64,000 bases of DNA, taken from positions 248,001 to 312,000 of the forward strand of contig JAJKHS010000144.1 of NCBI GenBank assembly GCA_021154885.1, read 5' to 3'. Under the pieces are notes generated by a model. The model had not been told where the DNA came from. It searched no databases and saw only the letters and a program-made list of their open reading frames with translations. The position numbers and the translations under genes are program-made. The stretch comes from Thermoanaerobaculum sp. (GTDB lineage Bacteria > Acidobacteriota > Thermoanaerobaculia > Multivoradales > UBA5704). Below are positions 49,401-56,119 of the stretch, one piece after another (within the stretch, counting starts at the first letter, position 1; the number at the start of each line of letters is the position of its first letter).

Positions 49401-49695
49401 GTTGGCCGTCCTGTCAGCCTGCCAGACGGGGCTGGGCAAGGAGGTTACGGGCGAGGGCCTGGTCGGTTTGACGCGAGCTTTCTTCTATGCCGGTGTGCCT
49501 AGTCTCGTGGTAAGTCTGTGGAACGTCACGGATGGGCCGACGCCGGATCTGATGCTGGATTTCTACAAAGATCTCGACCAGCTGCACGATAAGAGCAAAG
49601 CGCTGCAGAGAGCCAAGCTGAAGATGATTGCGGATGGTCGATACCCCCATCCCTCCTACTGGGCGCCCTTCATACTGATCGGAGAGCCTCGATGA
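46441..49695 (+). CDS. CHAT-domain TPR lipoprotein (caspase-like peptidase)
   Basis: A 1084-residue protein. A lipoprotein signal (LSFCGVALLVAGLAAGC) is followed by a beta-rich N-terminal domain (to about 140), about ten tetratricopeptide repeats (150-600), a coiled linker, and a C-terminal CHAT domain (about 760-1080). The catalytic pair of this caspase-like family is present: His949 in HLATHAKT and Cys994 in LSACQTGLG. Export and lipid anchoring would place the peptidase outside the cytoplasm, which is unusual. Start is TTG; the GTG three codons on is equally plausible. The adjacent sigma/anti-sigma pair probably controls it. Confidence 0.88.
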   Translation: MTYVTASCAFRSLRILSFCGVALLVAGLAAGCRRKPLAPYPGDLGLPPQPGSFIEREVRGGARQGFSLRVTDGTFVVLEISQRRASLSSRLRDPYGDEVAVGEGGGSLDSQLLAWIARETGTYRIDVSASGSPKLAGRYRVTVRVMQHPPVAGDEARVRAAKALTEGRRFEKSRRREAITRLQEALAAWKEAGDGRGEVETLGDLALLKSHQGDPQAARDWQKKAVARAHEIGFTGGEARALSNLGDYTLPSGQYDQAIDLYRRSLSLWRQAGGAYEQASTLESLGTAYLYQGKPDAALEAFQEALPLAVEAGDVVRQARVLIGIGSSRYNEGQLGEARQAFEKALELSRSVGGDARSEVSAEHNLGAIYQTKGQLQKAVEMYTRLVRSGGQPEDVGVHFLNLGAIFLELGEPEKALKNYTLSREAYHQAGRPDLEVGALVGIGSAYQRMGEKAKALGVLEEARRVAPQESWTVLHYLGVAQYVAGRPQEALPTLERALAKAQASHTPSSEAPTLLALGSVYRDLGKLDLAADRFGQAIAVGSSIELQRVVAPALLRRAGLWSDRGRLAAARSDVESALKIVESTRDNIAGSQLRTSFLANRRNFYELYIGLLLRLARSHPGKHYEDLALAASEQARARGMLDLLAEGRIDVSQGLDPDLRQRENQLSDELAQAQIHLRDPGTTPDQARDLRAALDRLDERWQALDLEIHARNPRYAQVRYPKPLTSSEIQRRVLDDRTALLEFFLGEESSVLFVVTRSQIHSFPLPPEGVIAEQVQRLREALEKESNLTRKDYFDLAYRLYQTLLAPASRSFVGKSYLLVAPDGPLYYIPFETLLTAPVTEDRDYGSLPYLLRQVPIAYVPSASVLAGLRDPRPEPLAAERTQVAAFAPFASSAQSGFQRLPASQQEVAGIAGLYPGEAVSFLDDAATEDVVRSPRVASARRLHLATHAKTDERYPENSYLALRARGGSGGLLQVREIFNLKLSAELAVLSACQTGLGKEVTGEGLVGLTRAFFYAGVPSLVVSLWNVTDGPTPDLMLDFYKDLDQLHDKSKALQRAKLKMIADGRYPHPSYWAPFILIGEPR

Positions 49696-49877
49696 GAATG
49701 CGCGTAACGCCGGACCCTGTACGACGCCTATAAGAGGCCGTGAGCGGCCGGTCTGGAGAGACGGCCCAGCAGTCATAGACGAATTGCTATTAAAACAGCC
49801 GGCGCGGAGCCCCATCGCTCTGGCGCTCAATCATGCCACCGGGCGGGATCGACGTCTGTCCGGCAAGGAGGGATCAA

Positions 49878-50162
49878 ATGTCCACAATACCAGTTGGGGA
49901 TTCCGCTGAAGACGGTCCGATCTATCACATACCTGTCGGTCCTCCTCCGCCCAGAGCGGTGCAGGTGATCGCTCTCGTTCTCGCGGTGATCGCGACGATT
50001 CTGGGTTTCCTGGGGCGCGGTCCCCTCGCCGGGATCGCGGCGTTGGGCAGCTTCATTTTCGGCGCCTACGACCTCGCCACTACCGTGAATACGGTCAACG
50101 TTTCCACGAACGTGGTCGACAGAGAAGGCAAACTGAACATGAAACAGCTCGAGCGAAAATAG
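49878..50162 (+). CDS. Small membrane protein
   Basis: A 94-residue protein with a strong ribosome-binding site (AAGGAGGGATCAA before ATG). A polar N-terminus is followed by two hydrophobic segments (VQVIALVLAVIATILGFL and AGIAALGSFIFGAYDL) and a C-terminal tail (NVSTNVVDREGKLNMKQLER). No family recognised. It follows the CHAT gene by 182 bases and may be in the same transcript; it ends before the hairpin at 50183. A regulatory or structural membrane role is possible. Confidence 0.6.
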   Translation: MSTIPVGDSAEDGPIYHIPVGPPPPRAVQVIALVLAVIATILGFLGRGPLAGIAALGSFIFGAYDLATTVNTVNVSTNVVDREGKLNMKQLERK

Positions 50163-50182
50163 AGAGGCATCGGTTTACGCCC

Positions 50183-50215
50183 CGCCCCCGCCCGGCCTCA
50201 GCGCCGGCGGGGGCG
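50183..50215 (+). terminator. GC-rich hairpin terminator
   Basis: CGCCCCCGCCCGGC (50183-50196) pairs with GCCGGCGGGGGCG (50203-50215) with a single bulged C and a six-base loop, followed by TCTGTCT. It lies 20 bases after the stop of the small membrane protein gene and separates it from the SIMPL gene. Confidence 0.7.
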
Positions 50216-50221
50216 TCTGTC

Positions 50222-50227
50222 TATACT
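50222..50227 (+). promoter_or_regulatory. Possible -10 element for the SIMPL gene
   Basis: TATACT lies 30 bases upstream of the ATG at 50252, just after the terminator hairpin. The matching -35 region falls inside the hairpin arm and has no TTGACA-like sequence. Weak support. Confidence 0.3.
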
Positions 50228-50251
50228 GGTGGGCGGCAAAGGAGAGACCTC

Positions 50252-51040
50252 ATGCGCAAGCACCGCAAACACCGCAAACACCGCAAACACCGCAAACGAC
50301 TGACGATCGCCGCCGTCCTGGCCCTGCTGGCGCTGCCCCTGGCGGCCCAGGCTCCCAGGCCGCCGGCGGGAGGAGGGCCCATGGATGCCGCCGTTCCCAC
50401 CCTCATCGTGTCGGGCTCGGGCCAGGCCCGGGTGGCTCCCGACGAGGCCAACGTCCGGCTGGGGGTGGTGGCCCAGGCGCCCACCGCCCGCGCCGTCCAG
50501 GACCAGGTGAACCGCACCGCCAACGCCGTGCTGGACGCTATCCGCAAGGTGGGGATCCCGGCCGAGGAGATCCAGACCTCCGGTCTCTCGCTCTCCCCCC
50601 TCTACTCGCAGAACCGGCCGGGCGCCGAGAACCAAGCTCCCCGGATCACCGGTTATCAGGCCAACAACACGGTCAGCGTGCGGGTGACCGACCTCGCCAA
50701 GGTCGGCCCGGTCGTCGACGCCGGCCTCGGCGCCGGGGCCAACACCCTGGAGGGGGTCGACTTCGGGCTGCGCAACGACGAGGCGGCCCGCGCCCAGGCC
50801 CTGGCCGACGCCGCGCGGGCGGCCCGCGCCAAGGCCGAGACCCTGGCCAAGGCCCTCGGTCTGCACCTGGGGGAGATCCTGGAGGTCGCGGAGGGAGGAG
50901 TGTCGGTCCAGCCGCCGCCCTCGCCGCGGTTTGGAGTCGCCCGCATGGCGATGGCGGAGTCCATGGCTCCGACTCCGGTTTCGGCTGGCCAGGTGGGAGT
51001 CGAGGCGAGCGTCACGATCCGGTATCGGATCTCCCAATGA
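50252..51040 (+). CDS. SIMPL-domain (DUF541) secreted protein
   Basis: A 262-residue exported protein. After an unusual start, MRKHRKHRKHRKHRKR, come a hydrophobic signal (LTIAAVLALLALPLAAQA) and the SIMPL domain (LIVSGSGQARVAPDEANVRL, ITGYQANNTVSVRV, LVDAGLGAGA-like core, ARAKAETLAKALGL). SIMPL proteins are periplasmic, widespread and of unclear function, often linked to envelope stress. AAAGGAGAGACCTC precedes the ATG. The (HRK)4 stretch comes from a 9-base tandem repeat CACCGCAAA and exaggerates the positive n-region. Confidence 0.85.
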   Translation: MRKHRKHRKHRKHRKRLTIAAVLALLALPLAAQAPRPPAGGGPMDAAVPTLIVSGSGQARVAPDEANVRLGVVAQAPTARAVQDQVNRTANAVLDAIRKVGIPAEEIQTSGLSLSPLYSQNRPGAENQAPRITGYQANNTVSVRVTDLAKVGPVVDAGLGAGANTLEGVDFGLRNDEAARAQALADAARAARAKAETLAKALGLHLGEILEVAEGGVSVQPPPSPRFGVARMAMAESMAPTPVSAGQVGVEASVTIRYRISQ

Positions 51041-51053
51041 CGGGGATCGCCCC

Positions 51054-51497
51054 ATGACGGCCGAGGAGGTCGTCCGGCTCCTCGGCCTCGCTCCCCATCC
51101 CGAGGGGGGCTTCTACCGCGAGACGTTCCGCGCTCCGGCGCCCGAGGGGGAGCGCGGCGCCTCGACGGCCATCTATTACCTGCTGCCGGAAGGGAAGGTG
51201 TCGGCCTGGCACCGGGTGGTGGACGCCGACGAGGTCTGGCACCACTACGCCGGCGCTCCCCTGGAGCTGATCCTCTGGGATGGCCGGGAGCGCTCGGCTG
51301 TGCTCCTGGGCCCGGACCTCGCGGCCGGTCAGCGGCCCCAGGGGGTGGTGCCGGCCGGGGTCTGGCAGACGGCCCGCACCCTGGGCGGCTGGACCCTCGT
51401 GGGGTGCACGGTGGCGCCGGGGTTCCAGTTCGCCAGCTTCGAGATGGCGCCCCAGGGGTGGACGCCTACTCCCCCTCGATCGCCGCGAGCTGGCTGA
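51054..51497 (+). CDS. Cupin (DUF985/cupin_5) protein
   Basis: A 147-residue cupin. Motif landmarks: LGLAPHPEGGFYRETFRAP, STAIYYLLPEGKVSAWHRV, DEVWHHYAGAPLELIL and GVWQTARTLGGWTLVGCTVA, the pattern of the DUF985 family. The family binds a metal or small ligand, with no firmly assigned reaction. It begins 13 bases after the SIMPL gene. Its last 32 bases overlap the convergent nucleotidyltransferase-like gene. I use the ATG at 51054 after GGGATCGCCCC. Confidence 0.85.
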   Translation: MTAEEVVRLLGLAPHPEGGFYRETFRAPAPEGERGASTAIYYLLPEGKVSAWHRVVDADEVWHHYAGAPLELILWDGRERSAVLLGPDLAAGQRPQGVVPAGVWQTARTLGGWTLVGCTVAPGFQFASFEMAPQGWTPTPPRSPRAG

Positions 51498-52317
51498 GGT
51501 CGCCGTCCTTCTCGGCGGCGAGCGTCCAGCGCTCGACCTCCTCGGGGCTCATGTTCCCTTCGGGGCGCAGGCGGGCGTCCTCATAGCCCCACTGGAGAAT
51601 GTCCACCAGGTACTGGGAGCGGGAGAGGATCGGGCCGCGGCAGATCCTCTCGTCCTCTTCGCCGGCGGTGTCGCTGCGCAGGCGGCCGGCGAGGGTCTCC
51701 AGGACGCGGCCGGGGATGAGGCCGGCTCTTCCCGGGTAGATGTAGCCGAAGAGGACGAGGTGGGCGAAGAGCACCCGCCAGCCGCCGTGAGGCTCGAAGC
51801 GGCGGAGGAGGCGGTCCCAGTCCAGGTCCGTGGCGCGGGAGTGGAGCACGTGCGCCACGTCGGCGCCGTCGAAGCGCTCGCGCTCCATGATGAAGGACTT
51901 CGACCAGATCATCTCCTCGGCCGGCACGAGCTTCGCGGGGCGGTCGAGGACCGTCTCGTCCACCGCGTGCTCGAACCACTCGTCGTCGACCCGGGCGACG
52001 CCGTTGCCGGAGCTGAAGATCACGTCCACGAAGTCGTCGCCCTGGAAGCCCTTGCCCAGCCAGTGGGCGAAGGTGCGCTCGGTCTTCCAGCCTTTGCGGG
52101 TGAAGACGTCGAGGGCGCGGTCGAAGTCCCGGGGGCGGACGAAGACGTCGAAGTCCTTGGTGTGGCGGACGATGCCGGTATAGCGGGCATAGGCGTAGGC
52201 GCCCCCCACGAGGTAGGGGACGCCCCCCTCTTCGAAGGCTGCCATGGCCTCGCGATAGAAGTCCAGGGTCTCGGGAGCCAGGACGTTCTGCGCCTGCGGG
52301 GTTTTGGTCTCGATCAT
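51466..52317 (-). CDS. Nucleotidyltransferase-fold protein
   Basis: A 283-residue cytoplasmic protein with a nucleotidyltransferase-like N-terminal region: VPYLVGGAYAYARYTG (G-[GS] motif) and HTKDFDVFVRPRDFD (the paired acidic residues), then a third acidic strand in DDFVDVIFSS. A helical C-terminal half follows. The family includes aminoglycoside- and protein-modifying enzymes and antitoxin-like domains, so substrate is open. Start ATG lies 24 codons into a longer frame. It converges with the cupin gene (32-base overlap). Confidence 0.72.
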   Translation of the reverse strand: MIETKTPQAQNVLAPETLDFYREAMAAFEEGGVPYLVGGAYAYARYTGIVRHTKDFDVFVRPRDFDRALDVFTRKGWKTERTFAHWLGKGFQGDDFVDVIFSSGNGVARVDDEWFEHAVDETVLDRPAKLVPAEEMIWSKSFIMERERFDGADVAHVLHSRATDLDWDRLLRRFEPHGGWRVLFAHLVLFGYIYPGRAGLIPGRVLETLAGRLRSDTAGEEDERICRGPILSRSQYLVDILQWGYEDARLRPEGNMSPEEVERWTLAAEKDGDLSQLAAIEGE

Positions 52318-52464
52318 CGTCGCGGGAGAGAGCAAGAGGCGTACCAGAGAGGTTCTGGCCAAGGCCGTTGGTGCCGGGAAAGCAAGGACACAAAGGACAG
52401 CAAGGACGGCAGGGACAAAGAATGATATCGCCCGAGACTCGACCTTGCTTCGAGCTTCAGACTC

Positions 52465-52480
52465 TGGCACGCCTCTTGAA
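52465..52480 (+). promoter_or_regulatory. Weak sigma-54-like promoter in the gap before the phosphoesterase gene
   Basis: TGGCACGCCTCTTGAA matches TGGCACG-N4-TTG perfectly at -24 but has GA where the invariant -12 GC is expected. It would place a start about 25 bases before the metallophosphoesterase ATG. The rest of the 189-base gap (52318-52506) holds a GGACA-rich low-complexity tract (about 52385-52425) and no gene. Confidence 0.3.
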
Positions 52481-52506
52481 ACCCACTGGCGGCGGGAGAG
52501 AAGGCA

Positions 52507-53259
52507 ATGACCCAGAGAAATGGAACGGTGCGCATCGCAGCGCTGGCGGACCTGCACTACGCGCGGTCGCCTGAGCCCACGGTGCGGGAGGTGCTGACGC
52601 AGGCGGGGCGGGATTGCGACGTCGTGCTGCTGTGCGGCGACCTGACGGACCATGGCCTGCCCGAGGAGGCGGTGGACCTGGCGCGGGAGATCCACGCGTC
52701 GGTCAGCGTGCCGGTGATCGCGGTGCTCGGCAACCACGACTTCGAGGGCGGCAGGCAGGAGGAGATCAAGCGGCTGCTCTGCGACAGCGGCATCCGGGTG
52801 CTGGACGGCGACGCCACGGAGGTGAAGGGGGTGGGGTTCGCGGGGGTGAAGGGGTTCGCCGGCGGCTTCGGCAAGCGCGCCCTGGGGCCCTGGGGGGAGG
52901 ACATCATCAAGCAGTTCGTCCGCGAGGCCGTGGACGAGGCCCTGAAGCTGGAGTCGGCCCTCGCCCGGTTGAGGGGGAGGCCGCGCATCGCCGTGCTCCA
53001 CTACTCGCCCATCCAGGAGACGGTGGAAGGGGAGCCGGTGGAGATCTTCCCGTTCCTCGGCTCCAGCCGGCTGGAGGAGCCGCTGACCCGCTATCCCGTG
53101 CAGGCCGTCTTCCACGGCCACGCCCACCGCGGGCAGCCGGAGGGCAAGACCGCCCAGGGCGTGCCGGTGTTCAACGTCAGCCTCTCGCTCCTGCGCCACG
53201 CCTATCCGGACCGCCCCCCCTTCCGCGTCTTCGAGGTTGCGGTTGGGGAGAGCTCCTGA
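52507..53259 (+). CDS. Calcineurin-like metallophosphoesterase
   Basis: A 250-residue protein with all five metallophosphoesterase motifs: ALADLHY (about 13-19), CGDLTDHG (43-50), GNHDFEGG (75-82), HYSP (about 165-168) and FHGHAHRG (about 202-209). These bind the two catalytic metals, so phosphodiester or phosphomonoester hydrolysis is expected; cytoplasmic, no signal peptide. It is followed 53 bases later by a sensor kinase gene with its own promoter-like element. Confidence 0.88.
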   Translation: MTQRNGTVRIAALADLHYARSPEPTVREVLTQAGRDCDVVLLCGDLTDHGLPEEAVDLAREIHASVSVPVIAVLGNHDFEGGRQEEIKRLLCDSGIRVLDGDATEVKGVGFAGVKGFAGGFGKRALGPWGEDIIKQFVREAVDEALKLESALARLRGRPRIAVLHYSPIQETVEGEPVEIFPFLGSSRLEEPLTRYPVQAVFHGHAHRGQPEGKTAQGVPVFNVSLSLLRHAYPDRPPFRVFEVAVGESS

Positions 53260-53272
53260 ATCCTGATATAAT
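53243..53272 (+). promoter_or_regulatory. Sigma-70-like promoter of the sensor kinase gene
   Basis: TTGGGG (53243-53248), an 18-base spacer, and a perfect TATAAT (53267-53272), partly inside the end of the preceding gene. Predicted transcript start about 53280, giving a leader of about 32 bases to the GTG at 53312. Confidence 0.6.
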
Positions 53273-53311
53273 TTACAGAATTCAGAGATCCCCAACGGGG
53301 GAGGAGGTCCC

Positions 53312-54916
53312 GTGAGCGGGCGGGGCGAGGCCGGCGGGCGTGAGGATTGGTTGCGGCTCGCGTTGGAAGCCGGCCGGATGGGTACGTGGGAGTGGGACCT
53401 CCAGAGCGGCCGGGTGAGCTGGTCGTCCGCGCTGGAGCGCATCCACGGCCTGGCGCCGGGGAGCTTCGGCGGCACCTTCGAGGATTTCCAGCGCGACATC
53501 CATCCGGAGGACCGGGACCGGGTGTTGCGGTCCATTGCCGAGTCCCTCGCCGGTCCCGACGGGCACGAAATGGAGTATCGCATCCTGCCGCCGGACGGCG
53601 AGATGCGCTGGGTGGAGGCCCGGGGGCGCCTGGTGCGGGACGAGGACGGCCGCCCCACCCGCCTGGTGGGCGTCTGCATCGAGGTCACCGACCGCAAGCG
53701 GATCGAGGGGGCCCTGCGGCTGCTGGCGGAGGCCAACTCGGTCCTCTCGGTCTCGCTCGATCCCGACTCCGTGCTGCAGAGCGTGGCCGGCCTGGTGGTG
53801 CCGGGGTTCGCCGACCACTGTCTGATCGACGTGGTGGAGCGGGGCGTCCTCCGCCGGGCCGCCTTCAAGGCGGCGCCGGACCGCGGGGACCTCCTGCGCG
53901 AAGCCCTCCCCGGAGTGCCGGACGCCGGCTGCGAGCGGCATCCCGTGATCCGGGCCATGCGTACGGGCGAGGCCCAGGTCGCATCCCGCGTCACGGCCGA
54001 CGTCCTCGACGATTTCGCCCAGGGGTCCGGGAGCCGCGCCGCGCTGGCGGGCCTCGGCCTCCTCTCCACGCTGGTCGTGCCGCTCGTCGCCCGCGGCAAG
54101 ACGCGGGGAGCGATCGTCCTCCTCTCCGCGGAGCCGGGCCGTCACTACCGGCGCTGGGACGTCAGCCTGGCCGAGGAGCTGGCGCGGCGGACGGCCCTGG
54201 CGGTGGACAACCTTTACCTCTATCAGGACGCCCGGCAGGCGGTGCGCGCCCGCGACGAGGTGCTGGCGGTGGTCTCCCACGACCTGCGCAACCTGCTGAA
54301 CCCGCTCGCCATGAGCGCGGCGCGGATGCTCGCCGCCGCGCCGCCGGAGGGGCGCCGGCCGCTGGAGGCGATGCGGCGCTCGGTGGACCAGATGGACCGC
54401 CTCATCCGCGACCTCCTGGACGTGGCGCGGCTGGACGAGGGGCGGCTGGTCCTGGAGCGCGAGCGGCTGGCGCCGGGAGCCTTGATCGAGGAGGTGGTGG
54501 AGTCCCACCGGCCGCTGGCGGATCACAAGTCGCTGCGGCTGGAGGCCGAGGTGGCGCCGGAGATTCCGGAGGTGGACGCGGACCGGGACCGCCTGCTGCG
54601 GGTGCTGGCCAACCTGGTGGCCAACGCCCTCAAGTTCACTCCCGCGGGCGGCCGGATCGTGGTGGGCGCCGAGCGTTTCGCGGCCGGGCGCGAGGTGCGT
54701 TTCTACGTCGCCGACACGGGGCCGGGGATCGCTGAGGAGGACCTGCCGCACCTCTTCGTCCCCTTCTGGCAGGCCGCGCCCCAGTCCAAGGGCGGCTCCG
54801 GGCTGGGGCTCTCCATCGCCAAGCGGATCGTCGAGGCCCACGGCGGCTCCGTCTGGGTCGACTCGCCGCCCGGCGAAGGCAGCGTCTTCTCGTTCACCCT
54901 GGCGGCGGCGTACTGA
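53312..54916 (+). CDS. PAS-GAF sensor histidine kinase
   Basis: A 534-residue cytoplasmic kinase: PAS domain (about 8-130, WLRLALEAGRMGTWEWDL), GAF domain (about 140-300), His-phosphotransfer helix VVSHDLRNLLNP (His323) and HATPase (NLVANALKFTPAG, DTGPGI, GSGLGLSIAKRIV). No receiver or membrane segments, so input is probably soluble. No response regulator is adjacent, making it an orphan kinase. Start GTG preceded by GGGGGAGGAGGTCCC. The final 23 bases overlap a gene on the other strand. Confidence 0.9.
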   Translation: MSGRGEAGGREDWLRLALEAGRMGTWEWDLQSGRVSWSSALERIHGLAPGSFGGTFEDFQRDIHPEDRDRVLRSIAESLAGPDGHEMEYRILPPDGEMRWVEARGRLVRDEDGRPTRLVGVCIEVTDRKRIEGALRLLAEANSVLSVSLDPDSVLQSVAGLVVPGFADHCLIDVVERGVLRRAAFKAAPDRGDLLREALPGVPDAGCERHPVIRAMRTGEAQVASRVTADVLDDFAQGSGSRAALAGLGLLSTLVVPLVARGKTRGAIVLLSAEPGRHYRRWDVSLAEELARRTALAVDNLYLYQDARQAVRARDEVLAVVSHDLRNLLNPLAMSAARMLAAAPPEGRRPLEAMRRSVDQMDRLIRDLLDVARLDEGRLVLERERLAPGALIEEVVESHRPLADHKSLRLEAEVAPEIPEVDADRDRLLRVLANLVANALKFTPAGGRIVVGAERFAAGREVRFYVADTGPGIAEEDLPHLFVPFWQAAPQSKGGSGLGLSIAKRIVEAHGGSVWVDSPPGEGSVFSFTLAAAY

Positions 54917-55175
54917 GCCTCTCCGCCTCCCCGCTCTCCGGCTGATACTCGGCTGCCGCGAGAAGATCGGCGATCAGAGGGTCCAGGCAGTTTTGAATTC
55001 CGTTGGCGATGACGCTGCGCATCTCCGTCTCCACGTCCCGGTCGCCTTCGAGGTCTTCCCGCGAAGTCTCCTGCGCAGACGGTGGAATGCTCGCCTGCAC
55101 GCCCAAGAGCCGGTACCGGATCGCCGTCAGACCCCTTGCGGCAGCCCGCAGTTCCTGCCTCTCGCTTTCGATCAC
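54894..55175 (-). CDS. Small hypothetical protein
   Basis: A 93-residue protein starting at GTG (GGAGGCCATGGA just upstream): VIESERQELRAAARGLTAIR, YRLLGVQASIPPSAQETS, then DRDVETEMRSVIANGIQNCL and DPLIADLLAAAEYQ. The sequence is helical with an amphipathic pattern and ends in STPPPG, encoded on the strand opposite the kinase 3' end. No homologue recognised. It sits between a sensor kinase and the HTH-TPR locus. Moderate confidence because the region is GC-rich and many frames are open. Confidence 0.5.
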   Translation of the reverse strand: MIESERQELRAAARGLTAIRYRLLGVQASIPPSAQETSREDLEGDRDVETEMRSVIANGIQNCLDPLIADLLAAAEYQPESGEAERLSTPPPG

Positions 55176-55320
55176 TCCATGGCCTCCATCCGTCTGCGCG
55201 GCGGAGTCTCCGATGCGGCCGTTTCGCCCTCGTCCGGAAGGATCCCGAGCTCCAGCGCGGGCACTCGCCGTTTCCGGATCTTCAGCCGTGCCTCGTCGCC
55301 CAGCCGCCAGAGCTGGCGGG

Positions 55321-55662
55321 ATCGAGGAAGCAAAGGCGGCTTTCAAGCAGGCGCGGCAGGTGTTCGCTCGGCGCGAGCTGACGTACGACTACGCGCTGGT
55401 GAGCCTGGAGCTGGCCCTGATCCTCTTGGCGCAGGGCCGCACCGGCGAGACACGCACGCTCGCCGAGGAAATGCTACGGATCTTCCAGGCGCAGAAGGTT
55501 GAAAGGGAGGCCCTGGCGGCGCTCCAGCTCTTCTGCAACGCCGCGAAGCGTGAGGCCGCCACCATCGAGCTGACGCGACGGGTCGTGAAATATCTCTACC
55601 GCGCGCAGCACGACCCCAAGCTACGGTTTGCCGAAGTGGAGAAAGGGGCCGAAGTGGAGTGA
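55321..55662 (+). pseudogene. Truncated copy of the HTH-TPR regulator gene
   Basis: From IEEAKAAFKQARQVFARREL to the end (RRVVKYLYRAQHDPKLRF) the frame is highly similar to the C-terminal 110 residues of the HTH-TPR protein at 56120-57610 (ISEAQTAFEQAREVFGRREL ... RRVVKFLYRAQHDPELRF). The N-terminal DNA-binding domain and most TPR repeats are missing, and the sequence upstream (55176-55320) is unrelated. It is a 5'-truncated duplicate, with no credible start codon of its own. Confidence 0.85.
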
Positions 55663-55693
55663 AGCGCTTCAGCCCCAAGGAAGCTCTGGATTG

Positions 55694-55978
55694 CTAGTGG
55701 CCCGGCGCGCAGTGGCCCAAGGGGTCCATTCCGCACCCCGCATCGATGTTCCGGGTCTGCGTACCCGGTGCGCAGCGGCCGTTGGGGTCGATCGTGCAGC
55801 CGGTCTTGAGCCAGAAGCTCGTGAGGAGGCCGCCCAGGTAGTCGAGGACGTGCTGCGCGGTGGCCCGCCTCGAAGGGTGGCTTTGGGCCGCCGGCCGAAG
55901 CGGAGAGGCCCCAGCCCAAGGTGTTCCGAGGGTGAGCCCGAGGAGGATCAAGACGGCTGCTCTGCGAAGGACTCGCAT
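55694..55978 (-). CDS. Small secreted protein divergent from the HTH-TPR regulator
   Basis: A 94-residue protein with a signal peptide (MRVLRRAAVLILLGLTLGTP, then WAGA) and a mature part ending in a Cys-containing tail: WLKTGCTIDPNGRCAPG, DAGCGMDPLGHCAPGH. The two CxxDPxGxCAPG units are a repeated motif. AAAGGAACTGGTC precedes the ATG. It is transcribed away from the HTH-TPR regulator gene across a 141-base gap. It may be an extracellular peptide whose processed form is sensed by the regulator; that is speculation. No family recognised. Confidence 0.7.
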   Translation of the reverse strand: MRVLRRAAVLILLGLTLGTPWAGASPLRPAAQSHPSRRATAQHVLDYLGGLLTSFWLKTGCTIDPNGRCAPGTQTRNIDAGCGMDPLGHCAPGH

Positions 55979-56119
55979 GACCAGTTCCTTTCCGGGAGGC
56001 GGCTCGCCGGCGGCCCCCATGGCCGCGGAGTCCCAAGCCTCCCGGGTGCCCATGGTGCCAGGGATTCGGGGAGAAAACCCCTGGAAGAGTGACACCTCGT
56101 CACTCCCAAGGAGGATGAG

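Noticed and set aside
55176-55320. A start for the truncated HTH-TPR copy further upstream in the same frame
   Set aside because: Similarity to the intact regulator begins only at 55321; upstream translation is Ser/Arg/Pro-rich noise without an HTH.
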